Translations under genes and position numbers: made by a program
The notes under the pieces: generated by a model
Database searches by the model: none
Seen by the model: the letters and a program-made list of their open reading frames with translations, nothing else
What the model was told of the DNA's origin: nothing
Source: a virus
Length of the DNA stretch: 22,228 nucleotides
IMG/VR virus record: IMGVR_UViG_3300025313_001042
Coordinates: 1-22,228 of that record
Strand: one strand, 5' to 3'
Shown here: piece by piece, positions 19,473 through 22,228 of the stretch
Position numbering within the stretch: position 1 is the stretch's first letter
How the letters are laid out: each line of letters begins with the position of its first letter

Positions 19473-20180
19473 ATGAACACAATTTTGCAAACCGTCATCG
19501 CAAGCCTGCTACTTGCACTCGCAGGCGGATTAGTGTTCTACAACCTAATCCCGCTCGCCTTCACAGATCGAAGCCTTCGCAATGACATCGACAAACTCAA
19601 AGCCTATGTCGCGCGCAAGTTCAAGATCATGCTCCGCTACGGCTCAGAATTAGGCGGATATGTCCACGACACAACCATTTCACAGTGGATTAGCCCTGCC
19701 ATGTGCAGTTATGTTACCGGCACGTGGACAGACGCAGTAGGCGCAGTTACCGGCACGGTCGTAAAAGAGAAAGCCGCCGCCGATAATACCGGAGTCATCT
19801 ACATCCCCGTATCGGCCGCAGCCATAGCCAGTTCAAGCGGATTGAAAGGAAGCTATCTCAAATCCATTGACATCTGGTGGGCCACGACCACAGCCGCACT
19901 AGATGCAGCCGGCGTAACCGCGCTCATCGACCAATTTGTACTCCCCGCCAATGGCGCAGCCTTCCCCACACTCGTAGCCATCGCATTCAGCTACGACACA
20001 GGCAACGACACCGCAGCCGAGACCGACGACCTCGACGAGCACAAGATGACGCTCACGCTCACAACCCCATTCTGGATGGATAACGACGACTTGATCCAGG
20101 TCCGCTTGACCATGGACGCAGCCGCAACAAGCGTTATCCGTTTCCACGGCGCACGCGTCAACACCACGATCAGATTGTAG
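19473..20180 (+). CDS. Probable virion protein with N-terminal membrane helix
   Basis: 235 residues. A hydrophobic N-terminal segment (VIASLLLALAGGLVFYNLIPLAF, about 8-30) is followed by a basic helix and a large beta-rich domain with the end TLTLTTPFWMDNDDLIQVRLTMDAAATSVIRFHGARVNTTIRL, typical of phage decoration or minor head proteins. An N-terminal anchor on such a protein is odd and may be a cleaved signal. It starts after TAGGAGAAACCATG, a shortened form of the shared start module. Its place right after the capsid gene fits a decoration protein. Confidence 0.6.
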   Translation: MNTILQTVIASLLLALAGGLVFYNLIPLAFTDRSLRNDIDKLKAYVARKFKIMLRYGSELGGYVHDTTISQWISPAMCSYVTGTWTDAVGAVTGTVVKEKAAADNTGVIYIPVSAAAIASSSGLKGSYLKSIDIWWATTTAALDAAGVTALIDQFVLPANGAAFPTLVAIAFSYDTGNDTAAETDDLDEHKMTLTLTTPFWMDNDDLIQVRLTMDAAATSVIRFHGARVNTTIRL

Positions 20181-20186
20181 ATTGAC

Positions 20187-20477
20187 ATGGACCCTGTTAC
20201 CAAAGAGATAGCCGCGCGTTATCTAAAACAGATCGAGCAGCTAGGCCCCGAAAAGCCAGAACTTCTGGACGCGGCGCTTCACGGCACAGAGATCATCATC
20301 ATTCTGTGTGATGGTCGGAAGTTACGATTCGACACGACCAGCCCGGACGCGCCGCGCCCAACAAGAAACCTGCCTAAGCCGCAGGCAGGAGTATCAGAAC
20401 CCTTCGACTACATCGAAGAAGAAGTCGAAAAAGTGAAGACTGAAATGAAACCCAGGAAAGGAAAAACCAAATCATGA
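20187..20477 (+). CDS. Unknown small protein with repeat-coded segment
   Basis: 96 residues: helical start (MDPVTKEIAARYLKQIEQLG), short beta middle (TEIIIILCDGRKLRFDT), linker and acidic-basic helix at the end. The linker part NLPKPQAGVSE is encoded by a copy of the CCTGCCT/AGGCAGG repeat (20369-20389) kept in frame. The stop overlaps the next start (ATGA). No strong ribosome binding site is seen. No family is recognised. Confidence 0.6.
   Translation: MDPVTKEIAARYLKQIEQLGPEKPELLDAALHGTEIIIILCDGRKLRFDTTSPDAPRPTRNLPKPQAGVSEPFDYIEEEVEKVKTEMKPRKGKTKS
20369..20389. repeat. CCTGCCT palindromic repeat inside a gene
   Basis: CCTGCCT, seven bases, AGGCAGG (perfect 7-bp arms) lying in frame within the linker of the gene at 20187, encoding LPKPQAG. 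Confidence 0.7.
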
Positions 20478-20656
20478 TCCCTCCATTCGTTTACTCACTC
20501 GCATTCTGGCAGGCATTCACATACGTCGCAGCCGCGCTCGTCGCCTACTTCACGGACTATAAACTCGAAGCAGGCGTCCTGCTCGTGCTCGTGCTCGCAT
20601 TCCTGAAACTGTTCGACATTGTGCCCGAACTCAGAGCCAAAGGCCGAATAAGGTAA
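20474..20656 (+). CDS. Small two-helix membrane protein
   Basis: 60 residues with two hydrophobic helices (SLAFWQAFTYVAAALVAYF and AGVLLVLVLAFLKLF) and a basic C-terminus. The start overlaps the previous stop. The size and double membrane span would fit a holin-like protein, but its location among head genes and lack of a neighbouring endolysin make that only a guess. Confidence 0.6.
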   Translation: MIPPFVYSLAFWQAFTYVAAALVAYFTDYKLEAGVLLVLVLAFLKLFDIVPELRAKGRIR

Positions 20657-20677
20657 AAAATCGCGCCAAAAAGATAA

Positions 20678-20804
20678 AGGGGCTTGTTATCTTCAAAGTT
20701 ATCGCAAATAACAAGCCCCTAAGCGACTTTCAGCCAATTTACAACCCATACTATGCCCGCGCGACAAAATCGCTCAGGGAGCTTCTCCGTGGCACTACGT
20801 GCCA
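20678..20804. other. Structured intergenic region
   Basis: A perfect 13-bp stem AGGGGCTTGTTAT / ATAACAAGCCCCT (20678-20690 with 20708-20720) with a 17-base loop, then TGGCAC-TAC-GTGCCA (20790-20804). No T-run follows the large stem (it is followed by AAGCG), so it is not a classical terminator. The 174-base gap between two head genes may hold an RNA element or regulatory site; otherwise I see nothing coding in it. Confidence 0.6.
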
Positions 20805-20830
20805 GGACAATTGTGGAAGGCAAATAAACC

Positions 20831-21481
20831 ATGTCCGACTCACTAACCACCCTCATTACAAAAGTCCAGAACATTCTCGGAGACGCCAGCGGGATCTACT
20901 TCACGACCGCCATCGTGACAGCCGGCGTTCGCCAGGCGCTCGACGAATTCAATCTCGCCGTGCCAGTCTACGCGGCAATAACCATCACCGGAGTGAACGA
21001 TCAATACGAGTATGAACTATCAGACGAAGATAGTTTAGCCACCGATATTCTTGACGTGCTCGAGCAGGGAGACAACCAAAACGAACTGGACATCTCACTC
21101 GACTATGACAAGTATTGGGAAGATGAACGTTTATTCTTTCGACTGCGCCAACCCGAGACCACAAGCAATACCATCATCGTGCGCTACACCAAAGACCACA
21201 CAATCAACGGACTGGACTCTGCAACCGAAAGCACCATCCAGGCACAACACGATCAAGTTATCGTAGACGGAGCCGCATTCTATGCAATCACGATCCGAGC
21301 CACAGCGCGAGTCGAGACGATCAATCTATCACAGGATCAATCAGACAATTACCGGGAAATAGCCGAACAATACAAAACAGCATTCAAAGCAGGGATTACT
21401 CAGGCGCAACGCAGACAAGCGCCCGTCTCCGAACCCGACACGCGCGCATGGAATGACCAGTACCATTCATGGGGGCAATAA
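20831..21481 (+). CDS. Head-tail connector-like protein
   Basis: 216 residues. The N-terminus SLTTLITKVQNILGDASGIYFTTAIVTAGVRQALDEFNLAVPVYAAI has the layout of phage head-completion / connector (gp6-like) proteins: short helices, a 'ft...i...i..Al.ef....P' pattern, then a beta-domain (DQYEYELSDED, ERLFFRLRQPETTSNTIIVRYTKDH) and a final long helix (AAFYAITIRATARVETINL...YREIAEQYKTAF). It would dock on the portal ring and form the platform for the tail. Position after the head genes and before a tail-like gene agrees. A GGAAGG ribosome binding site precedes the ATG. Confidence 0.65.
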   Translation: MSDSLTTLITKVQNILGDASGIYFTTAIVTAGVRQALDEFNLAVPVYAAITITGVNDQYEYELSDEDSLATDILDVLEQGDNQNELDISLDYDKYWEDERLFFRLRQPETTSNTIIVRYTKDHTINGLDSATESTIQAQHDQVIVDGAAFYAITIRATARVETINLSQDQSDNYREIAEQYKTAFKAGITQAQRRQAPVSEPDTRAWNDQYHSWGQ

Positions 21482-21484
21482 CAA

Positions 21485-22228
21485 GTGCCACGCACTCTAA
21501 ACGCCACACTCGAAGCCGCACTCGATAGCGGAAGTTTTCAGCCTTACTTTCTACTGACCGTTCGCGAAGTGGGATTCAGCATACTGGAAACAGCACAGCC
21601 ATTTCAATTCAAACTATCGGGAATCAATCTTGAAGCCAAATGGGTCCGACAACAAGGCTCGGTCTACGAAGGCTTCAACTATCCACACGAATTAGAATTC
21701 ATGGTCACGCGCGGCGTGACAGTTGCAGGCGTAAACTACACCATAGACTCCTCCTACTATTACGGATTGACTCAAGTATGGGACGGGACATTCCAGACCG
21801 TCACCGCCTGCATGTTCAAGGCACAGAAATACACAGCCGCAGCAGACGTAACCTATAAGACGCTCATAGACGCACTATGCACAGCCCAGGGCAAGACGGC
21901 AGTGTATTACACAGTCGGAGCGGCATGGCAATCCTACAAGTTTTTGGGATCAGGGAAGGTACTCAATCTCAACCGAGCCTACGATGTGCTAAACATGCTA
22001 AAGCAAAAGTACCTTATCCACGCTTGTGACAACGGCAGTGATCAAATCCTATTCAAAGCCGTAGGCACAGACGCAGACGGAAGCGCAGACCACACACTTG
22101 CAATAGGATTGTTCAAAGAACTCGGCTACGATACAGCCGCGTATAGACGCTTCCTGTACCGGGACGAAGCCGCAACCATTCACTACGACGGAAACGCCAA
22201 TGATCCATTATGGAATTTGGGCTACCTG
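21485..22228 (+). CDS. Probable tail-related structural protein, cut by the window end
   Basis: An open frame from GTG 21485, three bases after the previous stop, to the last base (248 codons, no stop). The start reads VPRTLNATLEAALDSGSF; it has no good ribosome binding site and may be coupled to the preceding gene. It contains Tyr-rich beta segments (GSVYEGFNYPHELEFMV, TIDSSYYYGLTQVWDGTFQTVTACMF) and a later VLNLNRAYDVLNMLKQKY segment. The arrangement is like phage tail or baseplate proteins following head-completion genes, but no definite family can be named. Confidence 0.65.
   Translation, partial: MPRTLNATLEAALDSGSFQPYFLLTVREVGFSILETAQPFQFKLSGINLEAKWVRQQGSVYEGFNYPHELEFMVTRGVTVAGVNYTIDSSYYYGLTQVWDGTFQTVTACMFKAQKYTAAADVTYKTLIDALCTAQGKTAVYYTVGAAWQSYKFLGSGKVLNLNRAYDVLNMLKQKYLIHACDNGSDQILFKAVGTDADGSADHTLAIGLFKELGYDTAAYRRFLYRDEAATIHYDGNANDPLWNLGYL

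Noticed and set aside
18751-19482. 243-residue reverse-strand open frame
   Set aside because: Antisense to the capsid gene and running through the hairpins after it; the forward frame has capsid features.

Overview
The window looks like the genome of a temperate tailed phage (siphovirus-like head genes) or phage-plasmid. The host is probably a Chloroflexota / Anaerolineae-type bacterium. That host guess rests only on style: balanced GC, a Thr/Pro-rich lipoprotein with an SH3 domain, and many short palindromic repeats. No marker gene proves it.

Layout. Positions 1-543 hold no convincing gene but contain a ~230 bp imperfect palindrome. Positions 544-3791 carry small rightward genes: a SLOG/DprA-like Rossmann protein, unknowns, a zinc-ribbon protein and an excisionase-like HTH protein. 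At 3887-3941 lies the 3' part of a tRNA-Gly(CCC) on the minus strand. It sits between the excisionase-like gene and a leftward tyrosine integrase (3957-4796), the expected xis-attP-int order. From 5013 to the end nearly everything runs rightward with tight ATGA/TAATG overlaps: accessory and regulatory genes (5013-9706), then an HD-GYP phosphodiesterase and a membrane coiled-coil protein directly upstream of the packaging genes. These are followed by small terminase, large terminase, portal, a fibre-like protein, small genes, a fused protease-scaffold-major capsid protein, structural and membrane proteins, a head-tail connector-like protein and a tail-like protein cut by the window edge.

Because the tRNA fragment is flanked on both sides by phage-like genes with the same translation-start module, the simplest reading is an intact attP, i.e. 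a circular or extrachromosomal form. An alternative is that everything left of 3887 is host DNA next to an attachment junction.

The most notable points are: an array of AGTTGTAC sites spaced by about 20 bp (7464-7663) that looks like iterons or an operator array; a complete HD-GYP enzyme beside the packaging genes, preceded by a possible small RNA; two perfectly placed promoters implying leaderless mRNAs; a 19-nt start-site module shared by unrelated genes; several families of short palindromic repeats placed in gene borders and in frame inside genes (terminase linker, portal N-terminus); and an internal start that would release scaffold-capsid from the protease fusion. No replication polymerase, helicase, lysis gene, rRNA, complete tRNA, CRISPR array or insertion sequence was found.
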